NCBI RefSeq assembly: GCF_900106805.1 | Contig: NZ_FNNP01000014.1 | Span: 1 to 56,312 of the forward strand | Reading direction: 5' to 3' | DNA from: Ruegeria halocynthiae | GTDB lineage: Bacteria; Pseudomonadota; Alphaproteobacteria; Rhodobacterales; Rhodobacteraceae | Length of the DNA: 56,312 bases | In this document: positions 8,974 to 18,574 of the stretch, piece after piece | How positions within the stretch are numbered: position 1 is the first letter of the stretch | How the letters are laid out: every line of letters starts with the position of its first letter | The notes under the pieces: model-generated | The model's input: the letters and a program-made list of their open reading frames with translations, nothing else | Told to the model about the DNA's origin: nothing | Database searches by the model: none | Position numbers and translations under genes: made by a program

Positions 8974-9672
8974 CTATTTGACTGGTCGCGATGCGGATTC
9001 ATCCAAGGGTTTGCCAGCCGTATGGTCACCGTCTGCTTTGACCTGCCGAAATACCTGTACAAACCCAGCCAGAAAAATTGCTTCGGCCATCAGTTTAGAG
9101 ACCTCTTCAAGCGCGCGAAGCGGCAGCTTGACGTCCAGCACATAGGTTTCGGGGATGCCAGCCCATAGAAACAGCGCGTTATCGTTTGTCACGGCGTCGA
9201 ACACGACCGAGGCGGCCAGAAACGCGAAGCCGGGCAACAGGTACTGCAGCAATACTTTGTAGCGCAAAATTTCCGCACGGAAGCGATACAGAATGCCTGC
9301 ACCGATAAGCCCGTAAATACCGATCAGGATGTCATCGATCCGGTCGGTCAGGCTGGTCTGCGAAATCCCGAAGTAGCGATGAAAAGCCTTGTCCAGACCC
9401 TCATGAATCTCAAAACCTTCATCAAATGCAAGAAAGGCAAAGCCAAGCGAAATCAACAGCCAAATGACGTGTTTCTGACGCAGAAAAATCTGAAAATTTA
9501 CCAAGGCAATCAATGCGAGAAGCAAAATGGAGATATGGGTGCCTATCGTCCCCTCGCGGTAATGCTTGGTGGGGTTGTCATGCCCGATATAGCCAACAAC
9601 GACCATGATAAAATTCAGGATCGCCACCGTAACTATAATATGCCGAGCGGACACATTCCGCAAACCAAACAT
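8974..9672 (-). CDS. multi-pass membrane protein of unknown function
   Basis: A 232-residue protein with about six hydrophobic segments (residues 9-29, 42-63, 68-87, about 110-130, 142-162, 195-215), so an inner-membrane protein. Start ATG 9672 is chosen because AAGGAG lies 6 nt upstream. Acidic and histidine residues sit in a loop (FDEGFEIHEGLDKAFHR), which might bind a metal or ligand. I do not recognise the family. Confidence 0.75.
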   Translation of the reverse strand: MFGLRNVSARHIIVTVAILNFIMVVVGYIGHDNPTKHYREGTIGTHISILLLALIALVNFQIFLRQKHVIWLLISLGFAFLAFDEGFEIHEGLDKAFHRYFGISQTSLTDRIDDILIGIYGLIGAGILYRFRAEILRYKVLLQYLLPGFAFLAASVVFDAVTNDNALFLWAGIPETYVLDVKLPLRALEEVSKLMAEAIFLAGFVQVFRQVKADGDHTAGKPLDESASRPVK

Positions 9673-9879
9673 TTGAAACTCCTTGGTTATTTGCCGGTTC
9701 CGCCGGTCGATTCTCATAGGATTGTGCGTCGTATGAGACGAGCTGATGGTCGGGATCGGACTGTCACAAGCGCGTCATTAACACGCTCTCAGACTACTGG
9801 CAAACCCAGACTCAATTGGCCAGTGCGTGGGGCTTTTCAGCCAACAAAAGGCCTGTACTTCTTGTGCGTGTGCGCTCGT

Positions 9880-9980
9880 TTGAGTCAGCGCGTTTATTGT
9901 CGAGACAAACACATATTCAGACAACTGCTGTACTGAACGCCCCAAGCGATCAAGCTTGTAAACAACAAAGGTGTCAAAGC
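9880..9980 (-). pseudogene. relic of a small serine resolvase/invertase
   Basis: The minus strand reads FDTFVVYKLDRLGRSVQQLS at about 9978-9919. This matches the strongly conserved resolvase/invertase motif (GDTLVVxKLDRLGRS). Similarity is lost on both sides through stops and frame changes, so only a fragment survives. It lies about 170 nt from tRNA-Thr in a stretch (9673-10143) without any other gene, suggesting the remains of a second inserted element. Confidence 0.5.
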
Positions 9981-10143
9981 CCTATGAAACATACAAAAAA
10001 GACAGTTTGACGGTGCGCGGTTCAGCACTTCAATTGACCTTTGAAAAGGCAATTCGGAATAGCCGGAATGAAGGGGATGGAACTACCAATTTTGTCTTCC
10101 CTTTCAAAGTGCCAAAGGAAGTCAAATGCGTAAAAAAGCGAGA

Positions 10144-10218
<75 letters not shown>

Positions 10219-10301
10219 GCTGTGGGCGGGTGATTAGACCCAAACGAAACGCGGCGCAAGGGTGTCTGGACGGTTTTTTTCCACTGCTGTAGAGAAAGAC
10301 A

Positions 10302-10457
10302 ATGGCAGATAAAAATTCACCCAAAAAACACGGCAAATCCGGGGACGCGCGCGAAGAGCGGCTGAAAGCGGCGCTCAAGGCGAATATGGCGCGGCGCAAG
10401 GCGCAGGCCAAGGCGCGGGCGGTCTCGGATGACAAAGCTGGCAAGGACGAGGGATAA
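10302..10457 (+). CDS. small basic protein upstream of murA
   Basis: A 51-residue reading frame (MADKNSPKKHGKSG... to ...KAGKDEG) ending 6 nt before murA. It is strongly basic and helical, rich in Lys, Arg and Ala (ERLKAALKANMARRKAQAKA). Codon use is G+C-rich like its neighbours, which supports coding. A weak AGAGAAAG precedes the ATG. It was found by reading the sequence directly. Function unknown; a nucleic-acid-associated role is only a guess from charge. Confidence 0.7.
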   Translation: MADKNSPKKHGKSGDAREERLKAALKANMARRKAQAKARAVSDDKAGKDEG

Positions 10458-10463
10458 GAGCAG

Positions 10464-11732
10464 ATGGATTCGATTCTGGTGACGGGGAATGGCCCGCTGA
10501 ACGGGCAAATTCCTATTGCGGGGGCCAAGAACGCGTGTCTGACGCTGATGCCCGCGACACTTCTCAGCGAAGAACCGCTGACGTTGACCAATGCGCCGCG
10601 TCTCAGTGACATCAAGACCATGACTGCGCTTTTGCAATCGCTGGGGGCCGAGGTGTCCTCGCTGCAGGAGGGACAAGTGCTGGCAATGTCGAGCCACGAT
10701 CTGACCAGCCATACGGCGGATTATGAGATCGTGCGCAAGATGCGGGCCTCGAACCTCGTGCTGGGCCCGATGCTTGCGCGGCTGGGACAGGCTGTTGTGT
10801 CTCTGCCCGGTGGCTGCGCGATTGGCGCGCGCCCGATGGATCTGCATGTCGAAGGGTTGGAAGCGCTGGGCGCCGAGATTGAACTGAAGGACGGTTATCT
10901 GCACGCCAAGGCGCCGGGTGGGCTGAAAGGGGCTGTGCATGAGATGCGCTTTGCCTCGGTGGGGGCGACCGAGAATATCGTCATGGCGGCCACGCTGGCC
11001 AAGGGCACTACGGTTCTGAAGAATGCTGCCCGCGAGCCCGAGATTGTCGATCTGGTCGAATGTTTGCGCAAGATGGGTGCGCAGATTTCAGGCGAGGGCA
11101 GCCCGACTATCGAAATTCAGGGTGTCGACCGTCTGCACGGTGCAACCCATCAGGTCGTGACTGACCGGATTGAACTGGGCACTTATATGCTGGCTCCGGC
11201 CATGTGTGGGGGCGAGGTCGAACTGCTCGGTGGACGTATGTCGCTGGTAGACAGCTTCGCTGCCAAGCTGGACGCGGCGGGGATCAGTGTCACTGAAACC
11301 GAAAAGGGCCTGAAGGTGGCGCGTAAGAACGGGCGCGTGACATCAGTTGATGTTGTCACAGAACCTTTTCCCGGATTTCCAACTGATCTGCAGGCGCAGA
11401 TGATGGCGCTGATGTGTACGGCCGAGGGAGTCTCGGTCCTTGAAGAGCGCATTTTTGAAAACCGTTTCATGCACGCGCCCGAACTGGTGCGCATGGGCGC
11501 CAATATCGAGGTCCATGGCGGCACCGCCACTGTCACCGGAGTTGAGCGTCTGAAAGGCGCGCCGGTGATGGCGACGGACCTGCGGGCCTCGGTCTCGCTG
11601 ATCCTTGCGGGGCTGGCAGCTGAAGGTGAGACGACAGTAAGCCGGGTCTATCATCTGGACCGCGGATATGAGCATGTGGTGCGTAAGCTGGAAGGTGTTG
11701 GCGCAAAGATTGAACGGATTAAGGGACAATGA
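10464..11732 (+). CDS. murA: UDP-N-acetylglucosamine 1-carboxyvinyltransferase
   Basis: A 422-residue MurA, the first committed enzyme of peptidoglycan synthesis, transferring enolpyruvate from PEP to UDP-GlcNAc in the cytoplasm. The catalytic Cys118 sits in [11 protein letters not shown], so the enzyme should be fosfomycin-sensitive in principle. Lys22 in GAKNACL binds the substrate. It is full length. Its stop overlaps the next start (ATGA), and a small basic gene lies 6 nt upstream, forming an operon running on through hisD. Confidence 0.98.
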   Translation: MDSILVTGNGPLNGQIPIAGAKNACLTLMPATLLSEEPLTLTNAPRLSDIKTMTALLQSLGAEVSSLQEGQVLAMSSHDLTSHTADYEIVRKMRASNLVLGPMLARLGQAVVSLPGGCAIGARPMDLHVEGLEALGAEIELKDGYLHAKAPGGLKGAVHEMRFASVGATENIVMAATLAKGTTVLKNAAREPEIVDLVECLRKMGAQISGEGSPTIEIQGVDRLHGATHQVVTDRIELGTYMLAPAMCGGEVELLGGRMSLVDSFAAKLDAAGISVTETEKGLKVARKNGRVTSVDVVTEPFPGFPTDLQAQMMALMCTAEGVSVLEERIFENRFMHAPELVRMGANIEVHGGTATVTGVERLKGAPVMATDLRASVSLILAGLAAEGETTVSRVYHLDRGYEHVVRKLEGVGAKIERIKGQ

Positions 11733-12205
11733 CAGACGCAAGTTTCGAAGATGGGCGCGAGGCGCCTCTGAACCTGGGTGCCGAGGATGCAGATGACCTG
11801 CAGGTCATCGCGACTTTGACGCAGGATGCAGTCTTTCCGGTCACCGAGATGACATGGCGCCCATCCGAGCGTCGTTTTGCCCTGTTGTTGAATAGATTCC
11901 GATGGGAAGACAAGGATGCCGCCACCCGGCGCGGTCGCGCATTTGAACGCGTTCAGTCTGTGTTGGTTTTTGGTTCGGTTCTCTCCGTGGCCAGCCAGGG
12001 AATCAATCGAAGCGACAAGGATATGATCTTGTCCTTGTTATCGGTTGAATTCGAACCGGCAAAGGATGGCGCTGGGCAAATCCTTATGACTCTGGCTGGT
12101 GATGGGGCGATCCGTTTGTCAGTTGAGGCAATAGATGCCACGCTCAAGGATGTCACGCGACCCTATGTTGCACCGTCGGGTCAGGCCCCGCAGCATCCAG
12201 ATTGA
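11729..12205 (+). CDS. DUF2948 family protein
   Basis: A 158-residue protein of the uncharacterised DUF2948 family, usually found between murA and hisD in Rhodobacterales. The recognisable core is [20 protein letters not shown] followed by [18 protein letters not shown]. No catalytic motif or signal peptide is seen. Its start overlaps the murA stop by 4 nt and its stop overlaps the next gene's TTG start, so it is translationally coupled on both sides. Confidence 0.88.
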   Translation: MTDASFEDGREAPLNLGAEDADDLQVIATLTQDAVFPVTEMTWRPSERRFALLLNRFRWEDKDAATRRGRAFERVQSVLVFGSVLSVASQGINRSDKDMILSLLSVEFEPAKDGAGQILMTLAGDGAIRLSVEAIDATLKDVTRPYVAPSGQAPQHPD

Positions 12206-12723
12206 ACAATAAGCGCGGCATAGCGCAGGTGTTTTCACCATCATCGCAGGATGTCGATCTGCGTCGGGCCACCGTGTTCGATGTCTTTGAGATAAGCCGC
12301 GTCCTGATCTGCTCGATCCGCGAACTCTGTCAGATCGATCATCAGGATGATCCCGAAAAACTCAACTTGTGGATCGCCAACAAAGATCCCGCCACGATCC
12401 AGGACCGGATCGTTTCCGGTGCGGAACTCTGGGTGGCCACAAAGGGTGCTGAGGTTGTTGCTGTCGGAGGTCTGCGTGATGAGGGCGAGGTCACTCTGCT
12501 CTATGTAGATCCCGACCAATCCGGTTGCGGGTTTGGGTCTGCCTTGCTGGCCGGGATGGAGGAAGTGCTGCGTGGAAGAGGTTGTGCCGAGGCTCATTTG
12601 CGCGCGACCAAAACTGCGCTTGCGTTTTATCATGCGCTGGGCTGGCGCCGGGATGGAGTGCCTACAGAATTGCATGGCATCCCACAATTTCCGATGCGCA
12701 AATCGTTGCACCCTTCGGGCTAA
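12202..12723 (+). CDS. GNAT-family N-acetyltransferase
   Basis: A 173-residue acetyltransferase. The GNAT fold is indicated by VTLLYVDPDQSGCGFGSALL (motif A, acetyl-CoA pyrophosphate loop) and by LRATKTALAFYHALGWRR (motif B). The start is a TTG at 12202 overlapping the TGA of the upstream gene; no better ATG fits the N-terminal domain. Substrate is unknown. It sits in the murA-hisD operon, where many relatives lack it. Confidence 0.85.
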   Translation: MNNKRGIAQVFSPSSQDVDLRRATVFDVFEISRVLICSIRELCQIDHQDDPEKLNLWIANKDPATIQDRIVSGAELWVATKGAEVVAVGGLRDEGEVTLLYVDPDQSGCGFGSALLAGMEEVLRGRGCAEAHLRATKTALAFYHALGWRRDGVPTELHGIPQFPMRKSLHPSG

Positions 12724-12783
12724 GGGTTGAGACCGTCGGGCCCCGACGATAAGACCCGTTGTAACGCACCCGGAGTATCTGAC

Positions 12784-14085
12784 ATGCCTGTTTTCCTCGA
12801 CACGATTTCCGCTGATTTCGAGACCGCGTTTCAGGCACTTTTGTCTGCCAAGCGCGAAGATAGCCCCGATGTGGATGTGGTCGTGGCACAAATCATAGAA
12901 GATGTCAGGACCCGAGGCGATGCAGCGGTGATCGAACTGACCGCCAGGTTTGACCGGCTGGACCTGACACCAGAGACCATGGCGTTCAGCGCATCTGAGA
13001 TTGCAGAGGCAGTCAATCAGGTGACAGAGGTCGAACGCACGGCCTTGGAATTGGCTGCCGAGCGTATCCGTGCCTATCACGAACGTCAGATGCCCACAGA
13101 TCAAGAATGGACGGATGCGGCAGGCGCAACGTTGGGCTGGCGCTGGTCGGCGGTCTCGGCCGCGGGGCTTTATGTGCCCGGCGGTTTGGCATCTTACCCG
13201 TCCTCGGTTTTGATGAACGCCATTCCGGCTAAGGTTGCAGGGGTGGAAAGACTGGCCATTGCGGTGCCCACGCCGGACGGGCAGGTGAACCCTCTGGTTC
13301 TTCTGGCGGCGCAACTTTCGGGCGTGGACAAAATCTATCGCATCGGAGGGGCGCAGGCGATTGCAGCGCTGGCCTATGGCACCGATACCATCGCGCCGGT
13401 CGACAAGATCACCGGGCCGGGCAATGCCTTTGTTGCCGCGGCCAAGCGCCGGGTTTTCGGCAAGGTTGGCATTGACATGATTGCAGGCCCTTCCGAAATT
13501 CTGGTCATTGCCGACAAGGACAACGACCCCGATTGGATCGCGCTGGATCTGCTCAGTCAGGCCGAACATGATGAAAGTGCCCAGTCCATCCTGATCACCA
13601 ATGATACAGAATTCGGACAGGCCGTGGCGCAGGCGGTCGAGACACGTCTTGAGACCCTGCAACGCCGCGCCATCGCTGGCGCAAGCTGGCGCGACTTCGG
13701 TGCGGTAATCACCGTCCGCAACCTGGAAGAGGCCGCCACTCTGTCCAATCGCATTGCGCCAGAACACCTTGAACTTTGCGTGGCTGATCCGGTTGCGCTG
13801 AGCAAGCACACCATCCACGCAGGCGCGATCTTCCTTGGGCAATACACGCCCGAGGCCATTGGCGATTATGTCGGCGGACCCAACCACGTGCTGCCGACTG
13901 CGCGGTCTGCGCGGTTTTCATCCGGCCTCAGCGTGATGGACTTCCTCAAACGGACCACGCTTAGCCAGATGACACCTGAGGCCCTGCGGGCCATCGGCCC
14001 GGCCGCCGAGATATTGGCAAGGTCCGAGAGCCTGGAGGCGCACGGTCTGTCGGTCACGGCGCGTCTTAAGCGCTTGAACGGGTGA
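12784..14085 (+). CDS. hisD: histidinol dehydrogenase
   Basis: A 433-residue HisD catalysing the last two oxidations of histidine biosynthesis (L-histidinol to L-histidine, NAD+ and Zn2+). Recognisable segments are GLYVPGG, KITGPGNAFVAAAKR, GIDMIAGPSE, LSQAEHDESAQS with the zinc Gln and His residues, and YVGGPNHVLPT. Start ATG 12784 with GGAG about 10 nt upstream is preferred to the in-frame ATG at 12727, which would add non-homologous residues. It lies in an operon with the UPF0262 gene downstream. Confidence 0.97.
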   Translation: MPVFLDTISADFETAFQALLSAKREDSPDVDVVVAQIIEDVRTRGDAAVIELTARFDRLDLTPETMAFSASEIAEAVNQVTEVERTALELAAERIRAYHERQMPTDQEWTDAAGATLGWRWSAVSAAGLYVPGGLASYPSSVLMNAIPAKVAGVERLAIAVPTPDGQVNPLVLLAAQLSGVDKIYRIGGAQAIAALAYGTDTIAPVDKITGPGNAFVAAAKRRVFGKVGIDMIAGPSEILVIADKDNDPDWIALDLLSQAEHDESAQSILITNDTEFGQAVAQAVETRLETLQRRAIAGASWRDFGAVITVRNLEEAATLSNRIAPEHLELCVADPVALSKHTIHAGAIFLGQYTPEAIGDYVGGPNHVLPTARSARFSSGLSVMDFLKRTTLSQMTPEALRAIGPAAEILARSESLEAHGLSVTARLKRLNG

Positions 14086-14183
14086 AGTGACGCAAAGACT
14101 CGGCGCTGGGGGCGCTTCTGTGCGTTGCTCAACGAATTTCGTTGTTATAGGTCTGTGCAGACGCAAGGATTGTGACCGTTAAG

Positions 14184-14663
14184 ATGACCCGTATTTCTCA
14201 TATCGAACTGGATGACCGAAATCTGCCCCCGCCGACTCCCGAGATCGAGCAGGAGCGCAAGGTTGCCATCTATGATCTGCTCGAAGAGAACTCGTTCACG
14301 CTGCCCGTGCGCGACGATCGTGCGATCCCCGACGGACCTTACCATGTGCAACTGTCGATTCGTGACAAACGGCTTGTTTTCGATATCGCCACCGAAGCGG
14401 CCGAAAAGGCAGCCGAGTTTCACCTCTCGTTGGGTCCGTTTCGTCAGGTGGTCAAAGATTATTTCCAGATCTGCGAGAGCTATTTCAATGCGGTGAAGAA
14501 CCTGCCACCCAGCCAGATCGAAACGATCGACATGGCTCGTCGCGGTATCCACAACGAAGGCAGCCGCGTATTGCAGGAAAGGCTGGAGGGCAAAGCTGAC
14601 ATCGATACCGACACTGCCCGCCGCCTGTTCACGCTGATCTGCGTGCTGCATTTCGGAGGCTAA
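14184..14663 (+). CDS. UPF0262 family protein
   Basis: A 159-residue member of UPF0262, an uncharacterised alphaproteobacterial family. The N-terminus MTRISHIELDDRNLPPP and the GPFRQVVKDYF region identify it. The ATG at 14184 matches the family N-terminus; a GTG 12 nt earlier is possible. It ends 3 nt before the phosphatase gene. No function is known. Confidence 0.9.
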   Translation: MTRISHIELDDRNLPPPTPEIEQERKVAIYDLLEENSFTLPVRDDRAIPDGPYHVQLSIRDKRLVFDIATEAAEKAAEFHLSLGPFRQVVKDYFQICESYFNAVKNLPPSQIETIDMARRGIHNEGSRVLQERLEGKADIDTDTARRLFTLICVLHFGG

Positions 14664-14666
14664 CGG

Positions 14667-15125
14667 GTGACGTCACTGCCGCAGTCGATCCTGTTCTGCT
14701 GTGACCACAACTCGGTCCGCTCGCCCATGGCCGAAGGTATCATGAAGAAATTCTATGGTACCGGCACTTATGTGCAATCCGCCGGTGTCCACAATGATCT
14801 GGAGATTGACGGTTTCTGCATAGCTGTTTGTCAGGAACTGGATGTGGAACTGTCGCGCCATCGGTCACGGTCCTTCGACGAGATGGAACAATGGGGCGAT
14901 GACCTCAGTTCCTTCGACCTGATCGTGGCGTTGTCGCCAGCCAGCCAGCGAAAGGCGCTGGAGTTGACGCGGTTTTTTCATCTCGAGGTTGATTATTGGC
15001 CCATAATGGATCCCACTGGACTGGGCGAGACGCGCACGGAAAAGCTAGGCCACTACCGCCAGACTCGCGATCAGATCATCAAGCATCTCAAGGATCGTTG
15101 GGGCGACCCAACCGAGAGCTTATGA
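14667..15125 (+). CDS. low-molecular-weight protein-tyrosine-phosphatase family protein
   Basis: A 152-residue LMW-PTP/arsenate-reductase-fold protein. The phosphate-binding loop is C12-DHNSV-R18-S19, the CX5RS signature, and MDPTG supplies the usual general-acid Asp near the C-terminal half. It starts with GTG immediately after the UPF0262 stop. Rhodobacterales keep this gene next to hisD-UPF0262, but its substrate is not known; arsenate reduction would need extra cysteines, which are not evident apart from Cys11. Confidence 0.9.
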   Translation: MTSLPQSILFCCDHNSVRSPMAEGIMKKFYGTGTYVQSAGVHNDLEIDGFCIAVCQELDVELSRHRSRSFDEMEQWGDDLSSFDLIVALSPASQRKALELTRFFHLEVDYWPIMDPTGLGETRTEKLGHYRQTRDQIIKHLKDRWGDPTESL

Positions 15126-15499
15126 ACTTAACTGTCAAAACATAATTCTGCGTTTTCAATACCGGTGAAATAAAAGGCATGTTATCCTGTTTGCATCCTG
15201 ACAATTGCCGGCCTTTGTGTGCGTTCTGGCGGGCACGAGAGTTACGAACCTTTACCCAACGCAATCGCGCAGTTTTCGTGGAAAGATATCGGCGAAGAGG
15301 GTGAAACCCTGAAGCCGTTACAGTTTTGAGTTCGGAACATACAAGGCACCTGCGCGAACTGTTCAGAGGCGCCAGCGCTGACCGCAAAACTGCGATCGGG
15401 CAATACCTGAATAACGACATGCGAGCCCAAATTTGCCTGAGGCACCCTGTGATTGTATAGTTTTGTCTATTCTATTGTTTGTTTTCATGGGGGAATTTG
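15126..15499. other. intergenic region before a lipoprotein gene
   Basis: I see no supported gene. The A+T-rich end (about 15455-15485) is a plausible promoter region for the lipoprotein, but no clear -35/-10 pair can be fixed. In Rhodobacterales infA often follows the phosphatase gene at this position; here it does not. Confidence 0.5.
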
Positions 15500-16240
15500 A
15501 TGGAACCCGTATTCAAATGCCTGATGCCGACCTTGGTGTCGATGGCCGTAATGTCTGGTTGTGCCTACGAGAACAGGGCTTTTAACGCAGAGCAGGTGGT
15601 CTTGGCCAATACGTCCGGTGACACCATCCAGCATTCTGTATCGGTCGGTGGCGCCTATGAAGCGCTGCCAGACACGTTTCAATCCACCAGTCTGCTGCTC
15701 GAACGCGATCCCATTCGTACGGCATATTATGCGCTGCAGCTTTCAGATGCTTACAAACGACTGGGTGACGAAGCCGCGCGTAATCGGGATCTGACCGCAG
15801 CGGGGCTGATTGCGGTGGCCGGCGGGGCGGCGCTTGGAAGTGCCGCGTCGATTTCCGGGAAAGACCTCGCCTTGGTTCTGGCGGGTGGGGCGTTGATCAA
15901 TGAAGGCGCCAAATACGTGAATCCGAACAGCGCGGCACAGGCCTTTTATGTGGCCTCAGAATCGATGGCATGTGCAAGCACAGCGATCGCTGCTCACGTA
16001 CCTAACAATATGCCTCCAGATATTCGGGTTACCTCTCTGACACTTTGGTACATTCGCAAGATCGAGGTCCTGTTGCGCGCCGCGTTGAAGCGTGATGTGC
16101 CGGACTGGAACACTTTGCTGAAAAACCTGAATCTGACCGGGCAATCCGGGGGAAATTCGGTCGAACGGTTTGCCAAACAGGTAGATATCAAGGCGCTGGA
16201 AGAAGCTTTGGAAAAGTGTCTGCGGCATGAGCCGGATTGA
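15500..16240 (+). CDS. lipoprotein of unknown function
   Basis: A 246-residue protein with a type II signal peptide and lipobox (VMSGC, Cys about 21), so it is membrane-anchored in the periplasm. The ATG at 15500 has GGGGGA 5 nt upstream; an ATG 21 nt earlier is possible but lacks it. Residues about 98-122 are glycine/alanine-rich and hydrophobic (GLIAVAGGAALGSAA), a glycine-zipper-like stretch. The gene is monocistronic. I do not recognise the family. Confidence 0.78.
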   Translation: MEPVFKCLMPTLVSMAVMSGCAYENRAFNAEQVVLANTSGDTIQHSVSVGGAYEALPDTFQSTSLLLERDPIRTAYYALQLSDAYKRLGDEAARNRDLTAAGLIAVAGGAALGSAASISGKDLALVLAGGALINEGAKYVNPNSAAQAFYVASESMACASTAIAAHVPNNMPPDIRVTSLTLWYIRKIEVLLRAALKRDVPDWNTLLKNLNLTGQSGGNSVERFAKQVDIKALEEALEKCLRHEPD

Positions 16241-16390
16241 GATTAAATGAAAAGACTCATCCAATTGGGCAAGCCCTGCGATTGCGAGAGTTCGCAAATC
16301 CGTTGGCACCTTCAGATCAATGCCGCAGTTTGGTCAGGCCCAAGATGACCATACTCCGCTCAGCCAGAACATCTTGCTGATCCTTGTTGC

Positions 16391-16409
16391 TTTTGGCCTC
16401 AGGCCAAAA
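16391..16409. other. palindrome at the end of the FadR-type regulator gene
   Basis: Perfect inverted repeat TTTTGGCCT-C-AGGCCAAAA overlapping the regulator's stop codon. It may help end transcription of the minus-strand gene, but the T-run lies inside the stem, not after it, so I do not call it an intrinsic terminator. Confidence 0.45.
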
Positions 16410-17172
16410 ACTGTCGCCGCTTTGCGGCGCGGATTTCACGGGCCTGCTGTTCCTGACCGACACGGAATGAGGATTCAACAAAGTCCATATGGTGCCGGGC
16501 GGCTATTTCGGCGCGGTCCGGATCGCCATCGATAATGGCCTGGGCGATTTCCTTATGCTGCTGCAGCAGCGCTTTGCCCGTGCCATCCATCGCGCGCAGG
16601 AACCGTCGGTTATAGAATACGCCCTGACGTGTGAGGTCGTAGATCGACGCCATCATGTGGATGAGGGTTGTGTTCTGACTGGCATCGGCAACGGCCGCGT
16701 GCAGCCGAAAATCGGCCTCTTCACTGGCATCCTGATCGTCCTCTTCCCATGCTTTCTGCATGTCGTCGATGATTTCCGCGATGCGTTCCTTGTCGGATTG
16801 TGTGGCGCGCTGCGCCGCCAGACGGCTGGCAAAGGCCTCTTGTTCGCGCCGGTACTCGAGATAGTCATAGAACGCACTGCCGTGGCGGGCATAAAGCGAC
16901 AGCAGGGCGGGGGACATAGCCCGCCCGGTGAGCGGGGCAATGAATGTGCCTTCACCATGGCGCACAGCAACAAGGTCACGGTTCTCCAGTGTTTGAAGTG
17001 CTTCGCGCAGTTTGGGGCGTGAAACGCCCAGAGCTTCGGCGAGGTCCCTTTCGGATGGGATTTTGCGCCCCTCTTTCAGGATGCCGTCAACAATCATCGT
17101 CTCAATTTGCGCGACGACTGCATCGGCGATTGATTCGTGACCTACGGGATCAAAGAGGCTGTTCTTGCTCAT
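16399..17172 (-). CDS. FadR-subfamily GntR regulator of the D-lactate operon
   Basis: A 257-residue transcription factor with an N-terminal winged helix (residues about 10-75, IPSERDLAEALGVSRPKLREAL) and an all-helical FCD ligand domain. Metal-binding residues typical of FCD are visible (DFRLHAAVADAS and AARHHMDF). Start ATG 17172 begins MSKNSLFDPVGHES; an earlier in-frame ATG at 17247 would run over an operator-like site. It is divergent from a TRAP transporter/Dld operon. By analogy with LldR/PdhR-type regulators it probably represses that operon and is released by lactate or a related 2-hydroxy acid. Confidence 0.9.
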   Translation of the reverse strand: MSKNSLFDPVGHESIADAVVAQIETMIVDGILKEGRKIPSERDLAEALGVSRPKLREALQTLENRDLVAVRHGEGTFIAPLTGRAMSPALLSLYARHGSAFYDYLEYRREQEAFASRLAAQRATQSDKERIAEIIDDMQKAWEEDDQDASEEADFRLHAAVADASQNTTLIHMMASIYDLTRQGVFYNRRFLRAMDGTGKALLQQHKEIAQAIIDGDPDRAEIAARHHMDFVESSFRVGQEQQAREIRAAKRRQFLA

Positions 17173-17221
17173 GGTTCTTATCCGTCGATTAAAAAGAGAA
17201 GCACTCGGGATGTATATTAAG

Positions 17222-17432
17222 TTTACCACTGAGGCCCTGCAATGCAAGAAAAACTACCCAGAAATACGGATGCTCTCAATGTATGTAAGCTATTGTTTCT
17301 GCTAAATTCAGAATTTTTTCCCAGATAAATCTAAGAGATTTTCTCTGCCCGGCTACGAAATCAACCTTTTCGATGTACCTCTAGTGGTAAATAAAATTGT
17401 TGACTGAAGTGTATGGTAAAGAATATTTACCA
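17222..17432. promoter_or_regulatory. operator region with three TGGTAAA-type sites
   Basis: The centre site is a perfect palindrome TGGTAAA-GAATA-TTTACCA at 17414-17432, the kind bound by FadR-type GntR proteins (core TGGT...ACCA). Two more copies share the 9-mer AGTGGTAAA: 17383-17391 (plus) and 17222-17230 (inverted, TTTACCACT). A TTGACT at 17400-17405 could be a -35 box, placing the palindrome over the -10 region of the TRAP operon, which fits repression. The inverted copy near the regulator's own start suggests autoregulation or looping. Confidence 0.7.
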
Positions 17433-17500
17433 ATTAAGCTGTGCACACAGCGAGAGTTGCAGCCAGACCCTTGGCTGATCTGTACCTTGGAGGAGAATTC

Positions 17501-18553
17501 ATGAAGACGACCCTGACCTCGATTGCCGTCGCTGCCTCGTTGCTTGCAGCACCGGTTGCACACGCGGCAGACAAATTGTTGCTTAAGACCCCGATCGCGT
17601 TTTCGACCGCGTTGCCGGGTCTTGGTTCGCCGATACCGCGCGTGGCTGAGCAGTTGGACCTGATGTCCGGCGGCACGCTGAAGATGAAGGTTTATGAACC
17701 TGGCAAGCTGGTCCCGCCGTTTGAAATTCTTGATGCGGTTTCTTCGGGCAAGATCAACTCGGGCTACACCACTGCGGGCTATTGGGCGGGTAAAATCCCT
17801 GCCGCGCCGCTGTTCTCGGCCGTTCCATTTGGACCTGAGGCGGGCGAATACATGGCGTGGCTGTATTACGGCAATGGTATGAGCCTGTATCAGGAGATGT
17901 ATGATCAGGCGGGTTTCAACGTCCATGTCATCCCCTGTGCGATCATTGCCCCCGAAACCTCGGGCTGGTTCGCGAATGAGATCAACAGCCCCGAGGACCT
18001 GAACGGCCTGAAGATGCGCTTCTTTGGTCTGGGTGGTCAGGTGATGCAGAAGCTAGGCGTTGCGACCTCGTTGCTACCCGGTGGCGAAATCTTCCCGGCG
18101 CTGGAAAAGGGCGCGATCGACGCGACAGAGTTTTCGATGCCTGCGATCGATGCACGTCTGGGTTTCCACAAGCTGGTCAAGTACAACTATTTTCCCGGCT
18201 GGCATCAGCAAGCGACCGTGTTTGAACTGATGATCAACAAGGACGTCTGGAACGAAACCAGCGACCAGCACAAGGCGATCATCGAAAACGCCTGTAAGGC
18301 ATCGATGGCCGACAGCTTTGCCGAGGGTGAGGCGATCCAACACGCCGCCCTGCTGGATAACGTCGAAAACAACGGCGTTCATATCAAGCAGTGGAACGAT
18401 GAGATGCTGACCATTTTCCGCACGACTTGGGAAGAGGTTGCAGCAGAGCAGGCAGCCAACGATGAGTTCTTCGCCAGAGTTCTGGCCGACATGACCGAGT
18501 TCCGTGATGGCTACGCCGTCTGGAAAGAGAACGCGTTTCTCCCCCGCAAGTAA
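17501..18553 (+). CDS. TRAP transporter substrate-binding protein (probable lactate/2-oxoacid type)
   Basis: A 350-residue periplasmic DctP-family protein. The signal peptide ends APVAHAAD. GGAGGAG precedes the ATG at 17501. The segment ETSGWFANEINSPEDLNGLKM, the ALEKGAIDATEF substrate region and PGWHQQ are those of the 2-oxoacid/lactate binding branch (TakP-like). It delivers substrate to the DctQM permease encoded downstream, separated by a strong hairpin. The neighbouring FadR-type regulator and D-lactate dehydrogenase make lactate the likely substrate; this is inference from context. Confidence 0.9.
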   Translation: MKTTLTSIAVAASLLAAPVAHAADKLLLKTPIAFSTALPGLGSPIPRVAEQLDLMSGGTLKMKVYEPGKLVPPFEILDAVSSGKINSGYTTAGYWAGKIPAAPLFSAVPFGPEAGEYMAWLYYGNGMSLYQEMYDQAGFNVHVIPCAIIAPETSGWFANEINSPEDLNGLKMRFFGLGGQVMQKLGVATSLLPGGEIFPALEKGAIDATEFSMPAIDARLGFHKLVKYNYFPGWHQQATVFELMINKDVWNETSDQHKAIIENACKASMADSFAEGEAIQHAALLDNVENNGVHIKQWNDEMLTIFRTTWEEVAAEQAANDEFFARVLADMTEFRDGYAVWKENAFLPRK

Positions 18554-18574
18554 ATTAACCACTTGCGATCGTCT

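Noticed and set aside
12241..13887. Long minus-strand open frame of 548 codons opposite the GNAT and hisD genes
   Set aside because: It is antisense to two well-supported genes, has no known motif, and is explained by G+C-rich third-position bias.
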